Origin: Lachnospiraceae bacterium
GTDB taxonomy: Bacteria > Bacillota > Clostridia > Lachnospirales > Lachnospiraceae
DNA length: 64,000 nucleotides
Assembly: GCA_900751785.1 (NCBI GenBank)
Contig: CAADSM010000152.1
Location: forward strand, 30,787 to 94,786
Direction: 5' to 3'
Part shown: one piece after another, positions 9,436-18,338 of the stretch
Layout of the letters: every line of letters begins with the position of its first letter
How positions within the stretch are numbered: position 1 is the stretch's first letter
The notes under the pieces: generated by a model
The model's database searches: none
The model's input: only the letters and a program-made list of their open reading frames with translations
Told to the model about the DNA's origin: nothing
Position numbers and translations under genes: made by a program

Positions 9436-9714
9436 ATGAAGTTTATATATCCTGCTGTTTTTCGACAGACAGAATCCGGAGGCTACAGGGCATGGTTCCC
9501 GGATCTGGAATGCTGCGAGGCATCCGGCGAGACGCTGGATGATGCCATCGAGAATGCCAACGAGGCGGCGCGCACATGGCTCACTGTAGAGCTGGAGGAA
9601 GACGAACCGCTTCTTCCTTATGTCTCAGATCATGAGGACATCGAGACAGAGGAGGGCGACATCATCCGCAATATTTCCGTAAACATCCGCTTTTACGAAG
9701 GATGGGACGAATAA
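9436..9714 (+). CDS. HicB-like antitoxin-fold protein without a HicA partner
   Basis: 92 residues. The start MKFIYPAVFRQ plus GGYRAWFPDLECCEASGETLDDAIENA matches the HicB antitoxin fold (partial RNase H-like core). GGAGAGGAG lies nine bases before the ATG, and a consensus promoter lies upstream. HicB is usually paired with a roughly 60-residue HicA toxin containing a dsRNA-binding fold. No such ORF is seen on either side, and there is no obvious DNA-binding domain at the C-terminus. It could be an orphan antitoxin or a regulator derived from one. Confidence 0.85.
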   Translation: MKFIYPAVFRQTESGGYRAWFPDLECCEASGETLDDAIENANEAARTWLTVELEEDEPLLPYVSDHEDIETEEGDIIRNISVNIRFYEGWDE

Positions 9715-9720
9715 GTTCGA

Positions 9721-9751
9721 AACGGCTGTGGCAGGATCTGCTGCAGCCGTT
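9721..9751. terminator. Bidirectional terminator between convergent genes
   Basis: Arms AACGGCTG and CAGCCGTT with an inner GCAG/CTGC pairing, then a T-rich tail on the plus strand. It separates the HicB-like gene from the convergent tryptophan transporter operon. Confidence 0.75.
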
Positions 9752-9795
9752 TCGCTGTCTTTTTACGTTCTTCTTCGGAACAGATGGTCTGCCCT

Positions 9796-10569
9796 TCAGT
9801 TCCCGCATTCAATACTGATCTCGTTGAACTTGTCAAGGATATCATCCACCAGAAGCTCCGCCTTCTCTTTCCCCGCAAGGTCCATCACGACCTCCCCCTG
9901 ATGCATCATCAGGAGCCGGCTGCCGTACTCCACCGCATAGCGCAGATTATGGGTCACCATGATCGTCGTCAGCTTCTTTTCCTTTACGATCTTATCTGTA
10001 AGCTCCATGATCAGCTCTGCCGTCTTCGGATCCAGGGCGGCTGTATGCTCATCCAGGATCAGGAAATCAATCGGCGTCATAGTCGCCATGAGAAGCGCGA
10101 TCGCCTGGCGCTGTCCCCCAGACAGGGATCCCACTCTGATATCCATCTTATCCTCAAGACCGAGGCCGAGCTGACTGAGCATCTCACGGTAGTGCTCCCT
10201 CCTGCCCCTGTTGATCCCCCGGCTCAATCCGTAGAATTTTCCTTTGTTGTCCGCAAGAGACATATTTTCAAGGATCGTCATAGACGGACAGGTCCCCATC
10301 GCCGGGTTCTGATATACCCGGCCGATCGAGCGGTTTCTCTTAAATTCCTTTTTATTCGTGATGTCTTCGCCGTTCATAATGATCTGCCCTGCATCCGCCG
10401 GAATGCTCCCGCAGAGGATATTGAGCATGGACGTCTTCCCCGATCCGTTGCTCCCGACGACCGAGACGAACTCCCCGTCGTTGATCTTCAGATTGAAATT
10501 TTCAAAAAGGCACATCTCATTTACCGTGCCCGGATTATAGTATTTATCAATTCCCTTGAACTCAAGCAT
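9796..10569 (-). CDS. trpZ: ABC transporter ATPase, tryptophan uptake (TrpZ type)
   Basis: A 257-residue ATPase with Walker A GSNGSGKT at about residues 37-44, signature LSGGQRQ, Walker B DFLILDEHTAALD and the H-loop MVTHN. It belongs to the COG1101 group that works with COG4120 permeases and COG2984 binding proteins. It overlaps the permease gene by eight bases and is last in the operon. Substrate is inferred to be tryptophan because the operon leader is a T-box with a tryptophan specifier. Relatives without such evidence are annotated only as unknown-substrate transporters. Confidence 0.9.
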   Translation of the reverse strand: MLEFKGIDKYYNPGTVNEMCLFENFNLKINDGEFVSVVGSNGSGKTSMLNILCGSIPADAGQIIMNGEDITNKKEFKRNRSIGRVYQNPAMGTCPSMTILENMSLADNKGKFYGLSRGINRGRREHYREMLSQLGLGLEDKMDIRVGSLSGGQRQAIALLMATMTPIDFLILDEHTAALDPKTAELIMELTDKIVKEKKLTTIMVTHNLRYAVEYGSRLLMMHQGEVVMDLAGKEKAELLVDDILDKFNEISIECGN

Positions 10570-11443
10570 TTTTCTTCACCTTCTTCCTGCGCTCCATACC
10601 GATGATCAGGATGATCAGGAACAGGACCGCTGTGATCAGTTTCATATCCTGCGGCTCGAAGAACTTCAGCGCCGCCGCTACACAGGCTTTGTAGATCACA
10701 GAACCGATCAGCACCGCCGTAGTCGCTTTCATAAACGTCAGCTTCTTAAACAGGCTCGTTCCGATGATCACGCTGGCAAGCCCGATCACGATCGCGCCGG
10801 TACCGCTGGAGATCTCGAACACCTTCTGTTCCTGGCAGAAAATGCAGCCTGCCAGGGATACAAGCCCGTTGGCAATGGCAAGCCCGAGGATCTTCACATT
10901 GCCCTGATCTTTTGCCAGTGATGTGACGAGCACGTCATTGTCGCCCGCCGCGCGGAGCAGGAAGCCTGACTTTGTCTTGAGGTAAAGATCCAGGAGAACC
11001 TTGCTGACCACTGTGATGACAAGCACGATGATCAATATCTTATACGTGCCCAGGCTTCCCTGGAAAATCCCGTTGGTAAATGAATTTTCGAAAATACTGT
11101 CTTCTCCGAAAATCGGCACGTTCGCCGTGCCGGCAAGACGGAGGTTGATCGTCCAGAGCGCGGTCATCATAATGATTCCCGACAGCAGATCACGCACCTT
11201 GAACTTCACATGGATCAGCCCCGTACAGACGCCTGCCGCCGCGCCGATCAGAAAGGATGCGGGCAGCGTGAGATAGGGATTCACCCCATTTGTTATCATC
11301 GTCGCTGTGAGAGCCGCCCCAAGCGGGAAGCTGCCGTCCACGGTCAGATCCGGGAAATCCAGGATCTTATATGTGATATACACTCCAAGCGCAAGGATCC
11401 CGTAGATCAGTCCCTGCTCTAAAATTGTTACATAGATACCCAT
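10562..11443 (-). CDS. trpY: ABC transporter permease, tryptophan uptake (TrpY type)
   Basis: 293 residues, strongly hydrophobic, eight to nine predicted membrane helices, and the family start MGIYVTILEQGLIYGILALGVYITYK. The ATG at 11443 has GGAGG seven bases upstream; an in-frame ATG 18 bases earlier lacks a ribosome site. The COG4120 family resembles branched-chain amino-acid permeases. It pairs with the overlapping ATPase gene and the upstream lipoprotein. Confidence 0.9.
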   Translation of the reverse strand: MGIYVTILEQGLIYGILALGVYITYKILDFPDLTVDGSFPLGAALTATMITNGVNPYLTLPASFLIGAAAGVCTGLIHVKFKVRDLLSGIIMMTALWTINLRLAGTANVPIFGEDSIFENSFTNGIFQGSLGTYKILIIVLVITVVSKVLLDLYLKTKSGFLLRAAGDNDVLVTSLAKDQGNVKILGLAIANGLVSLAGCIFCQEQKVFEISSGTGAIVIGLASVIIGTSLFKKLTFMKATTAVLIGSVIYKACVAAALKFFEPQDMKLITAVLFLIILIIGMERRKKVKKNA

Positions 11444-11566
11444 AAATATGCCTCCGGTCATCCGCCCGCCGGGCGGGCTGTCATTTCATACTTTACTGGC
11501 AGACACTCTCATCTGCCGGTATTTTCCCTCTTACTGTCTGTTATGTACCTGTTCACAGTAACTCTG

Positions 11567-12586
11567 TTATTCTCCGATACTGTCAAAGCTCTCGACTGCT
11601 GTTGACAGAAGCTCCTCATCGATTGTGATCCCGAACTGCTCTGCCACTGCCAGGTTCACATAGAATCCCGGTTCACTGATCGTCTCGAAGTTCATCTCAG
11701 ACGCTTCTGCCTCTCCCTTCAGGATCTTTGCCGCCATTCTTCCGGTCTGTTTTCCGAGCTCGATATAGTCAAGTCCTTCCGCCGCAAGGCAGCCTTTTCT
11801 CACCTGCTCGATCTCGCTTCCGAATACCGGAATGTTCTGCTCGTTTGCCTTGTCAAGGATCGTTGCCAGAGAATTGACCACTGTATTGTCTGTCAGATTG
11901 GTCAGGCAGTCCACCTCTGAGAGAAGATTATCCGCCGCAAGGGAAATGTCTGCTGTCTGTGTCACACCCGACTCCACGATAGTAAATCCGTAATCTCCCG
12001 CCAGCTCCTTATATGTCTCCAAAGCGGAAACGGAGTTCACCTCACTTGTGGTGTACATGATACCGATCTTCTCTGCATCCGGCAGGATCGCCCGGATCAT
12101 CTCAAGCTGCTCCTTAATAGGAAGCTCGTCGCTTGTTCCCGTCACATTTCCGACAGGGGTGCCGTCCTCATCTGCAAGCTTTGCAGCGAGCGGGTCCGTC
12201 ACAGCCGTGTAGACGACCGGGATATCTGTGTTCATGGCGGACACATAGGCTGCCTCCGCACTGGGCGTTGCGATCGCACAGACCATATCCACGCTGTCAG
12301 ATACAAAACCATCTGAGATCTGTCTTGCCGTTCCCGCATCTGATGCGGCATTTCCTTCCTCGATCGTCAGGTTCTCTCCTTCCACGATGCCTTCCTCCGC
12401 AAGTCCCTGTATAAATCCTTCCCTGCAGTTGTCCAGAGAGCCGTGCTCAGCGAACTGAGAGATCCCGATCGTGTAGGATGTCTCTCCGCTTCCTGAGCCG
12501 GAAGAGTCTGCCCCTGAAGACCCGCACGCCGCGAGGCTCACTGTCATTGCTGCTCCTAAGATTACTGCCAATACTTTCTTTTTCAT
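11567..12586 (-). CDS. trpX: Substrate-binding lipoprotein for tryptophan uptake (TrpX type)
   Basis: 339 residues of the COG2984 type (periplasmic-binding-like type I fold). The lipoprotein signal MKKKVLAVILGAAMTVSLAAC has lipid Cys at residue 21. Conserved core pieces include GISQFAEHGSLDNCREGF and TAVTDPLAAKL. The open frame extends 45 codons upstream into the leader hairpins, but AGGAG nine bases before 12586 fixes the start. It is first in the operon, directly behind a T-box, so it should be induced when tRNA-Trp is uncharged. Confidence 0.92.
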   Translation of the reverse strand: MKKKVLAVILGAAMTVSLAACGSSGADSSGSGSGETSYTIGISQFAEHGSLDNCREGFIQGLAEEGIVEGENLTIEEGNAASDAGTARQISDGFVSDSVDMVCAIATPSAEAAYVSAMNTDIPVVYTAVTDPLAAKLADEDGTPVGNVTGTSDELPIKEQLEMIRAILPDAEKIGIMYTTSEVNSVSALETYKELAGDYGFTIVESGVTQTADISLAADNLLSEVDCLTNLTDNTVVNSLATILDKANEQNIPVFGSEIEQVRKGCLAAEGLDYIELGKQTGRMAAKILKGEAEASEMNFETISEPGFYVNLAVAEQFGITIDEELLSTAVESFDSIGE

Positions 12587-12674
12587 AATTTTGTTCTCCT
12601 TTTTTCTTTTTTCCAAAAGCAAAGGAGCCGATTCCGGACCGGTCAGCGGATATTTCTTTCCCGCGGAACACTCT

Positions 12675-12705
12675 GTTTCATAGGGAAGGACGTTTCCTAT
12701 GAAAC
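12675..12705 (-). repeat. Small hairpin after the T-box terminator
   Basis: Ten-base arms GTTTCATAGG and CCTATGAAAC around an 11-base loop, directly after the T7 tract of the T-box terminator and before trpX. It would form the 5' end of read-through mRNA and may stabilise it. Function is not known. Confidence 0.5.
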
Positions 12706-12712
12706 AAAAAAA

Positions 12713-12980
12713 CCGCCTCAAGCATAAAGCTTGAGACGGTAATAAAATCTATTTATTATCGCGGTACCACTCAAATTGACCTGTGTCCACTTTCTCGCGT
12801 ACTAACATACGCTCCTGATTGATAACGGGTTCGGTTCCCGGCGGCGCCTACTCTTTTCATTTCAGACCGCCCTCGAAAGTCCATTCAGAATTAAAATCCA
12901 TACGGCAATCCCACCACCTGCCGCTCTCTGTGATTTCTTTTAAGACTTACTCCTCTTTCTCATCGGTTTTTGCTTTTGAT
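12713..12980 (-). promoter_or_regulatory. T-box riboswitch, tryptophan specifier, upstream of trpXYZ
   Basis: The leader shows the T-box landmarks in order. A GGAGTAAG element and the AGAGAGC/GGTGGTG Stem I elements come first, then the specifier TGG in CTGAATGGAC (complement of 12881-12883). The antiterminator bulge region is AATTTGAGTGGTACCGCG (complement of 12760-12777). The terminator is CCGTCTCAAGC/GCTTGAGGCGG with seven T (12706-12739). Binding of uncharged tRNA-Trp would favour antitermination and trpXYZ expression. The specifier assignment rests on its position after GAA and before a purine. Confidence 0.93.
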
Positions 12981-12987
12981 GTGTCTT

Positions 12988-13016
12988 ATTCTAGTTGTCC
13001 AGGTCAGATTTGTCAA
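12988..13016 (-). promoter_or_regulatory. Sigma-A promoter of the trpXYZ T-box transcript
   Basis: TTGACA (complement of 13011-13016), 17-base spacer, TAGAAT (complement of 12988-12993). It lies 41 bases past the aspS stop. No convincing aspS terminator is seen, so read-through from aspS is possible. Confidence 0.85.
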
Positions 13017-13056
13017 GGACTTTTTTCTCTCGAGTTACTGTGTGACGCTCCCCGCC

Positions 13057-14850
13057 TTACTCTTCCTCTGCCGCGACCTCAAGTCCCAGCTCTTCCAGCT
13101 GCTTCGCGTCAGCCGGCGTCGGCGCCTCTGTCATCAGGCAGGATGCGTCCTTCACCTTCGGGAATGCGATCACGTCACGGATGCTGTCCTGCTTCGCCAT
13201 GAGCATGACAAGACGATCCAGACCGTAGGCAAGCCCTGCGTGCGGCGGCACTCCGTACTTGAACGCCTCGAGCAGGAAGCCGAACTGGCTGTGCGCCTGC
13301 TCCTTTGTGAAGCCCAGTGCCTCGAACATCTTCTCCTGGATGTCGTTCTGATGGATCCTGACGCTTCCTCCGCCGATCTCATTTCCGTTGAGGACGATGT
13401 CGTAAGCCTTGGCGCGCACTTTGCCGAGCTCGCCCTGCTCCAGGAGCGGAAGATCCTCTTCCATCGGCATGGTGAACGGATGATGCATGGCAAGGTAGCG
13501 TCCCTGCTCGTCGCTCCACTCGAACTGCGGGAACTCTGTGATCCATACGAAACGGTATTCATCCTTGTCAAGGAGCTCAAGCTGCTTTGCCAGCTCCACG
13601 CGGAGCGCGCCAAGAGAATCCCAGACGACCTTGTTCTTGTCCGCCGCGAACAGGAGCAGGTCTCCCGGCTCTCCGCCCATGGCAGCGATCAGGTTCTGCA
13701 TCTCTTCCTCGCTCATGAACTTTGCAAAGGAGGATTTCACAGTGCCGTCCTCCTGGATCGCGGCATACGCCAGTCCTTTTGCGCCATAATCTTTTACAAA
13801 TGCAGTCAGCTTGTCGATCTTCTTTCTCGGCATCGCGCCCTGTCCCTTTGCATTGATTCCACGCACACTTCCGCCGTTCTCGATAGCTCCCGTGAACACG
13901 CCGAAGCCACAGCCTCTCACCACGTCCGTCACGTCGTTCAGCTCCATGCCAAAGCGCAGGTCCGGCTTGTCCGAACCAAAGCGGTCCATAGCCTCCTGCC
14001 AGGTCATCCTCTGGATCGGAAGCTGCACGTCAATATTCATTACATCCTTGAACAGTTTTGCAAGGTATCTCTCATTCACATCGATCACATCGTCCACATC
14101 GACAAAGGAGAGCTCCATGTCGATCTGTGTGAACTCCGGCTGTCTGTCTGCGCGCAGATCCTCATCGCGGAAGCATCTCGCGATCTGGATGTAGCGGTCG
14201 AACCCGGAGCACATCAGGAGCTGCTTATAGAGCTGCGGAGACTGGGGCAGTCCGTAGAAGCAGCCCGGATGGATACGGCTCGGCACAAGATAGTCCCTCG
14301 CGCCCTCCGGCGTTGTCTTGCCCAGCATCGGCGTCTCGATCTCCAGGAATCCCTCTTCTGCGAAGAACTGGCGGGTCAGCGTCATGACCTGGCTCTTCAG
14401 CATAAGATTTCTCTGAAGGTCCGGTCTTCTTAAATCGAGGTAGCGGTATTTCAGACGCACTTCCTCCTTTGTCCTGGAGTTTTCCTCCACCGGGAAGGGC
14501 GGAGTCTGAGACTCGGACAGGATGCGCAGCCCTGACGGAAGGATCTCGATCTCACCTGTCGCGATCTTGTCATTTACCGCACCGGAACGCATTGCCACAG
14601 TACCTGTGACAGCCACCACGTACTCCGCGCGCAGGCCTGCCGCCTTCTCGAGAAGCGCGGCGTCTGTCTTCCCCTCTTCGCATACGACCTGTATGATCCC
14701 AGAGCGGTCGCGCACGTCCACAAACACGAGCCCGCCCTTGTTCCTGTTCTTCTGCACCCATCCCATAATGGTGACTGTCTCGCCTGCATTTGCCGCAGAC
14801 AGCTCACCGCAGCGGTGCGTCCTCTTTAAACCCTGCATTGATTCAGCCAT
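13057..14850 (-). CDS. aspS: Aspartyl-tRNA synthetase
   Basis: 597 residues, normal for the bacterial class IIb enzyme with an inserted GAD domain. The N-terminal OB fold (VTIMGWVQKNRNKGGLVFVDVRD) binds the anticodon. Class II motifs follow, with motif 2 FRDEDLRADRQPEFTQ and motif 3 GLAYGLDRLVML near the end; the GAD insert occupies about residues 285-420. Start at 14850 is set by GGAGG six bases upstream and overlaps hisS by eight bases, giving translational coupling. It charges tRNA-Asp in the cytoplasm. The discriminating versus non-discriminating type (Asn charging) cannot be settled here. Confidence 0.98.
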   Translation of the reverse strand: MAESMQGLKRTHRCGELSAANAGETVTIMGWVQKNRNKGGLVFVDVRDRSGIIQVVCEEGKTDAALLEKAAGLRAEYVVAVTGTVAMRSGAVNDKIATGEIEILPSGLRILSESQTPPFPVEENSRTKEEVRLKYRYLDLRRPDLQRNLMLKSQVMTLTRQFFAEEGFLEIETPMLGKTTPEGARDYLVPSRIHPGCFYGLPQSPQLYKQLLMCSGFDRYIQIARCFRDEDLRADRQPEFTQIDMELSFVDVDDVIDVNERYLAKLFKDVMNIDVQLPIQRMTWQEAMDRFGSDKPDLRFGMELNDVTDVVRGCGFGVFTGAIENGGSVRGINAKGQGAMPRKKIDKLTAFVKDYGAKGLAYAAIQEDGTVKSSFAKFMSEEEMQNLIAAMGGEPGDLLLFAADKNKVVWDSLGALRVELAKQLELLDKDEYRFVWITEFPQFEWSDEQGRYLAMHHPFTMPMEEDLPLLEQGELGKVRAKAYDIVLNGNEIGGGSVRIHQNDIQEKMFEALGFTKEQAHSQFGFLLEAFKYGVPPHAGLAYGLDRLVMLMAKQDSIRDVIAFPKVKDASCLMTEAPTPADAKQLEELGLEVAAEEE

Positions 14851-16093
14851 TGTACACCTCCGTAATATCTGTATATCCCTGTTCCACAAGCTGCTCCTTC
14901 TGGAACTTCTTGTTCTTCTTCATGTTCGCGATCATTACCTGTTTTCCTGCATCCCGCTCGGCTTTCGCAGCTTTCAGCACTTCAAGCAGCTTCTCCTGAG
15001 GCAGCTTTTTGTCGAGAAGGTATGCCTTCTTCTCCCGGCTTGTCGGCACAGTGAAGCCACGCTCCAGCAGCAGCATGACGATGCGCTCGAATCCGATGGA
15101 GAATCCGACCGCAGGAGTATCCTGCCCGGTGAACTTCCCGATCATCTTGTCGTAGCGGCCGCCGCCGCCCACGCTTCCTCCGAACTCATCCATAGAGATC
15201 TCGAAGATCGTCCCTGTGTAATAGGACATGCCGCGGACCAGCGTCGGATCGAATTTCATGCGGAACTCCGCTTCCTTCGCACTCTCCACGCTGGTGATGA
15301 TCATTTCCAGTGAATCCGCCGCCTCAGGCGCAAGAAAGCCTTGTAATTTCTCCTTGCACATACGAACGCCCGCCACATCGCCCGTGATCTCTTTAAACAA
15401 CTGAAGATACTTTTCCACCGACTCTTCCGCATATCCGTTCTCCTTCAGCTCTGCCGCCACTCCGTCCAGACCGATCTTGTCCATCTTGTCCAGAGTGATG
15501 AATACACTGTCATAGTCCTTTTCTTCAAATCCGCTGTACGCCGCCATCGCCTTTAAGAAACGGCGGTCATTGATGCGGATCGTAAAGTTCTTGAAATCCA
15601 GCTTTCCCAGGAGCGCTGTCGTCGCAAGGATCAGCTCGATCTCCGCTAAGTTGGACGGCTCGCCCAGGATGTCGATATCACACTGCATGAACTGACGGAA
15701 GCGTCCTCTCTGGGGTCTGTCCGCACGCCACACATTTCCCATCTGCAGCGCTTTGAACGGCGCCGGAAGCTCATTTGCATGATTCGCATAATAGCGTGAG
15801 AGCGGCACAGTCAGGTCGTACCGGAGTCCGCCGTCCACAAGATCCGCTTCCTCCTTCGCCTCATCGATCTTCAGCTTCTCGCCCCTCTTTAAGATCTTGA
15901 AAATCAGCTTCTCATTATCCCCGCCCTGCTTGCTGCAGAGATTCTCGATGTGCTCCACGCAGGGAGTCTCGATCGAGGAAAACCCGAACGCCCTGTAGGT
16001 GTCCTTGATCAGTCCAATGACATAATCCCGGACTTCCATCTCAGCGGGCATCATATCCTTCATCCCGGTAACCGGTTTCTTCTTCAGCGCCAT
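14843..16093 (-). CDS. hisS: Histidyl-tRNA synthetase
   Basis: 416 residues, class II. Motif 2 is WRADRPQRGRFRQFMQCDID, the histidine A motif is RGMSYYTGTIFEI and motif 3 is AVGFSIGFERI. The C-terminal anticodon-binding domain covers about 325-416. The ATG at 16093 is preferred over the one two codons earlier because AAGGAG lies seven bases upstream. It overlaps the hemZ end by ten bases and the aspS start by eight, so the three genes form one tightly packed transcript. Confidence 0.97.
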   Translation of the reverse strand: MALKKKPVTGMKDMMPAEMEVRDYVIGLIKDTYRAFGFSSIETPCVEHIENLCSKQGGDNEKLIFKILKRGEKLKIDEAKEEADLVDGGLRYDLTVPLSRYYANHANELPAPFKALQMGNVWRADRPQRGRFRQFMQCDIDILGEPSNLAEIELILATTALLGKLDFKNFTIRINDRRFLKAMAAYSGFEEKDYDSVFITLDKMDKIGLDGVAAELKENGYAEESVEKYLQLFKEITGDVAGVRMCKEKLQGFLAPEAADSLEMIITSVESAKEAEFRMKFDPTLVRGMSYYTGTIFEISMDEFGGSVGGGGRYDKMIGKFTGQDTPAVGFSIGFERIVMLLLERGFTVPTSREKKAYLLDKKLPQEKLLEVLKAAKAERDAGKQVMIANMKKNKKFQKEQLVEQGYTDITEVYNG

Positions 16094-17532
16094 AACCATT
16101 CTCCTTTTCGTTCTATCATTTCATCAATACGGCTGATATACTCCGTAATGTTCTTCACATTCTCGATGCGCACCAGACCGATCTCCTTCCCGTTCTCCGT
16201 CCGGATCGGCTCCCGGAGCAGGATCTTCGTGGACGCTCCCGCGCCCGCGGCAAGGATGGTCTGCTTTTCTTCCATAATTAGTATATTGTAAATTCCCGCT
16301 TTGTCAACCTCTGCATAGCCTACATTCTCGAAATTGCCGGCGATATTTTTCTGACGGTACAGATAATAGGGCTTTAATCCCATCCGCCGCGCGCACCCGG
16401 AGGCCGCTTCGATCATCTGTGTGATCTCCGAGTGGAGCTCCGCCGTCCTCCCCTCCTGTCCGAACCGTGCTGCCCGCTTAATCGCAAGGGCATGTACGGT
16501 CAGGCTGTCCGGGTGGAGCGCCTCTATCTTCCGCAGGGTATCCTCCATATCTTCCGCCGTCTCCCCGGGGAGCCCGGCGATCAGATCCATGTTGATGTTG
16601 TCGAATCCGAGCCGCCGCGCCATGGCGAAAGCATCCTCCACGTCCTTCACCGTATGTCTCCGCCCCACCAGGTCCAGCGTCTTCTGCTGCATGGTCTGGG
16701 GATTGACAGAGATCCGTGTGACCGGATATTTCCGGATCACACGGAGCTTCTCCTCGGTGATGCTGTCCGGTCTCCCCGCCTCTATGGTAAATTCCAGGAC
16801 ATGGCTGATGTCAAAATACTCCGTCACTGCTGTGAGCAGACGGTCGAGCTGTTCCGGCTCCAGAGTTGTCGGCGTCCCTCCGCCGATATAGACGGTGTCC
16901 GGCCTTCTGCCGGCAGCCATCTCACCCAGCGCCTTGAGCTCCCGGATCAGCGCATCCAGGTAGCTGTCCACCCGGTCACGCCATACATCAATGGGTGAAG
17001 AGCTGAACGAACAGTAGGAGCACACGCTCGGGCAGAACGGGATTCCCACATACAGGCTGAACCCGTCCTCGCAGTCAAGCTTTGAGAGGAGTTCATGCTC
17101 CCGGCAGGCTGTCTCATAGGCAAGCTGCGCCTTCTCCGGGCTGACAAGATCTTCCTCCTGGAACGATCTGAGGATCTCTTCCCTGCCGATCCCCGCCTCA
17201 AGCTTCTGCATGATCAGCTTGGTCGGGCGCACTCCCGTGAGGATCCCCCAGGCGAGCTTCTCTCCTGTAAATTCTTCCAGATACCTGTAAACGCTGCGGG
17301 TGACCGCCCATTTTTCTTCCTGGAGCCGCTGCTCGTCCGGATCCGGGACATCAGGGAGCCCGACGTCTTCCGGAAATACGGAAAAAGAGGAACCTCCCGG
17401 CATCTCAAGCGTCACGAGAGCTTCCTGTTCCCCGTCCACCGTCTGCTCGACTTCCTCCCCCGGATAAAAAGCCTTAGCGATGTGATAGATATTATATGTG
17501 AACTTATTTCTTTTACTGTTGATCCTGATCAT
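16084..17532 (-). CDS. hemZ: HemZ-type radical SAM coproporphyrinogen III oxidase-like protein
   Basis: 482 residues. The radical-SAM cluster motif is CPSVCSYC (Cys167, 171, 174) after GIPF; YIGGGTPTTL and the EAGRPDSI segment follow as in the HemN/HemZ family. An N-terminal region of about 155 residues is typical of HemZ rather than HemN. Reference HemZ is linked to oxygen-independent porphyrin synthesis, but many gut Clostridia carrying it lack a full haem pathway, so the reaction is uncertain. It is coupled to hisS by overlap. Confidence 0.9.
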   Translation of the reverse strand: MIRINSKRNKFTYNIYHIAKAFYPGEEVEQTVDGEQEALVTLEMPGGSSFSVFPEDVGLPDVPDPDEQRLQEEKWAVTRSVYRYLEEFTGEKLAWGILTGVRPTKLIMQKLEAGIGREEILRSFQEEDLVSPEKAQLAYETACREHELLSKLDCEDGFSLYVGIPFCPSVCSYCSFSSSPIDVWRDRVDSYLDALIRELKALGEMAAGRRPDTVYIGGGTPTTLEPEQLDRLLTAVTEYFDISHVLEFTIEAGRPDSITEEKLRVIRKYPVTRISVNPQTMQQKTLDLVGRRHTVKDVEDAFAMARRLGFDNINMDLIAGLPGETAEDMEDTLRKIEALHPDSLTVHALAIKRAARFGQEGRTAELHSEITQMIEAASGCARRMGLKPYYLYRQKNIAGNFENVGYAEVDKAGIYNILIMEEKQTILAAGAGASTKILLREPIRTENGKEIGLVRIENVKNITEYISRIDEMIERKGEWLWR

Positions 17533-17582
17533 GTTCTTCCTCCGAACCGCAAAAAAGGGCTGTCCTCACACAGCCCACTTTT

Positions 17583-18206
17583 TCACACAAATGGATTGTA
17601 TTTTTTCTCGTATCCGATGGTCGTCTCCTCCATATGCCCCGGATACACTCTCGTCTCTTCCGGCAGTACCAGCAGCTTCTCCCTCACAGAACGCACAAGC
17701 TGGCTGCTGCTCCCGGTGGGAAGATCTGTCCGGCCGATGGATGCGTGGAAAAGTGTGTCCCCGCTGATCAGTACATTTTCTGCCGGAATGTAGTAACAGC
17801 ATCCTCCCGCTGTATGTCCCGGAGTATGGATCACGTGGATCTCGAACCCGGCAATCGTGATCACCTGCCCGTCCTTTAAGTACTCCGCACCGGAAAAGGT
17901 ATATCCCCTGCCGTACATGCCCGACGACGAGTTCAGCCGCGCATCCTCCAGGAGCGCAGCCTCCGCCTCATGCGCATACACCGGCACAGGAAACTCTTTC
18001 ACAAGATCATCGAGCCCCATAATATGGTCAAAGTGTCCATGCGTCAGGAGCACTGCCTTCACTTGAAGGCCTGTATCCCTGATATGGCTCACCAGCTCCG
18101 GAGGGCATGCCGCCGGGTCTGTCAGAAAGCACTCTTTTGTCTCTTCATTGATCACAATATAGCAGTTGGTCCCGACCGGACCGATCACAAATCTCTCAAT
18201 CTTCAT
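17583..18206 (-). CDS. MBL-fold metal hydrolase (glyoxalase II-like)
   Basis: 207 residues starting MKIERFVIGPVGTNCYIV. The metal site reads LTHGHFDHIMG (HxHxDH), with the later HTPGHTAGG and SGDTLF ligands and the C-terminal VYPGHMEETTIGYEK. This is the compact hydroxyacylglutathione hydrolase-like group found in Firmicutes between rel and hemZ. The true substrate is not known; thioester or similar hydrolysis is likely. GGGGG lies six bases before the chosen ATG; an upstream 21-codon extension is not used. Confidence 0.9.
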   Translation of the reverse strand: MKIERFVIGPVGTNCYIVINEETKECFLTDPAACPPELVSHIRDTGLQVKAVLLTHGHFDHIMGLDDLVKEFPVPVYAHEAEAALLEDARLNSSSGMYGRGYTFSGAEYLKDGQVITIAGFEIHVIHTPGHTAGGCCYYIPAENVLISGDTLFHASIGRTDLPTGSSSQLVRSVREKLLVLPEETRVYPGHMEETTIGYEKKYNPFV

Positions 18207-18243
18207 CTCTTTCCCCCTTTTCTCGGTACTGTCCGCACCGAAT

Positions 18244-18302
18244 TCAGGGATAGGAAAATGCAGCGTCATACCTGCATGTAAGAAGCATTTTCCTATCCCT
18301 GA
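18244..18302. repeat. Long perfect palindrome between rel and the MBL gene
   Basis: 18-bp perfect arms (18244-18261 and 18285-18302, core GGGATAGGAAAATGC) enclose a second small hairpin (TGCAG/CTGCA). There is no T run on the minus strand, so it is not a classical terminator. It may process or stabilise the rel-MBL transcript. Confidence 0.6.
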
Positions 18303-18338
18303 GTGCGGGCGGAACCCGTAACCGCCGTCCAGGCTGTA

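Noticed and set aside
9436-9714. Active HicAB toxin-antitoxin system
   Set aside because: No HicA-like gene on either side.
12587-12721. N-terminal extension of TrpX
   Set aside because: It overlaps the T-box terminator tract and a hairpin, and the lipoprotein signal begins at 12586.
12970-14433. Long plus-strand frame of 487 codons
   Set aside because: It is the antisense of aspS, whose motifs and length are complete; the plus frame has no family features.
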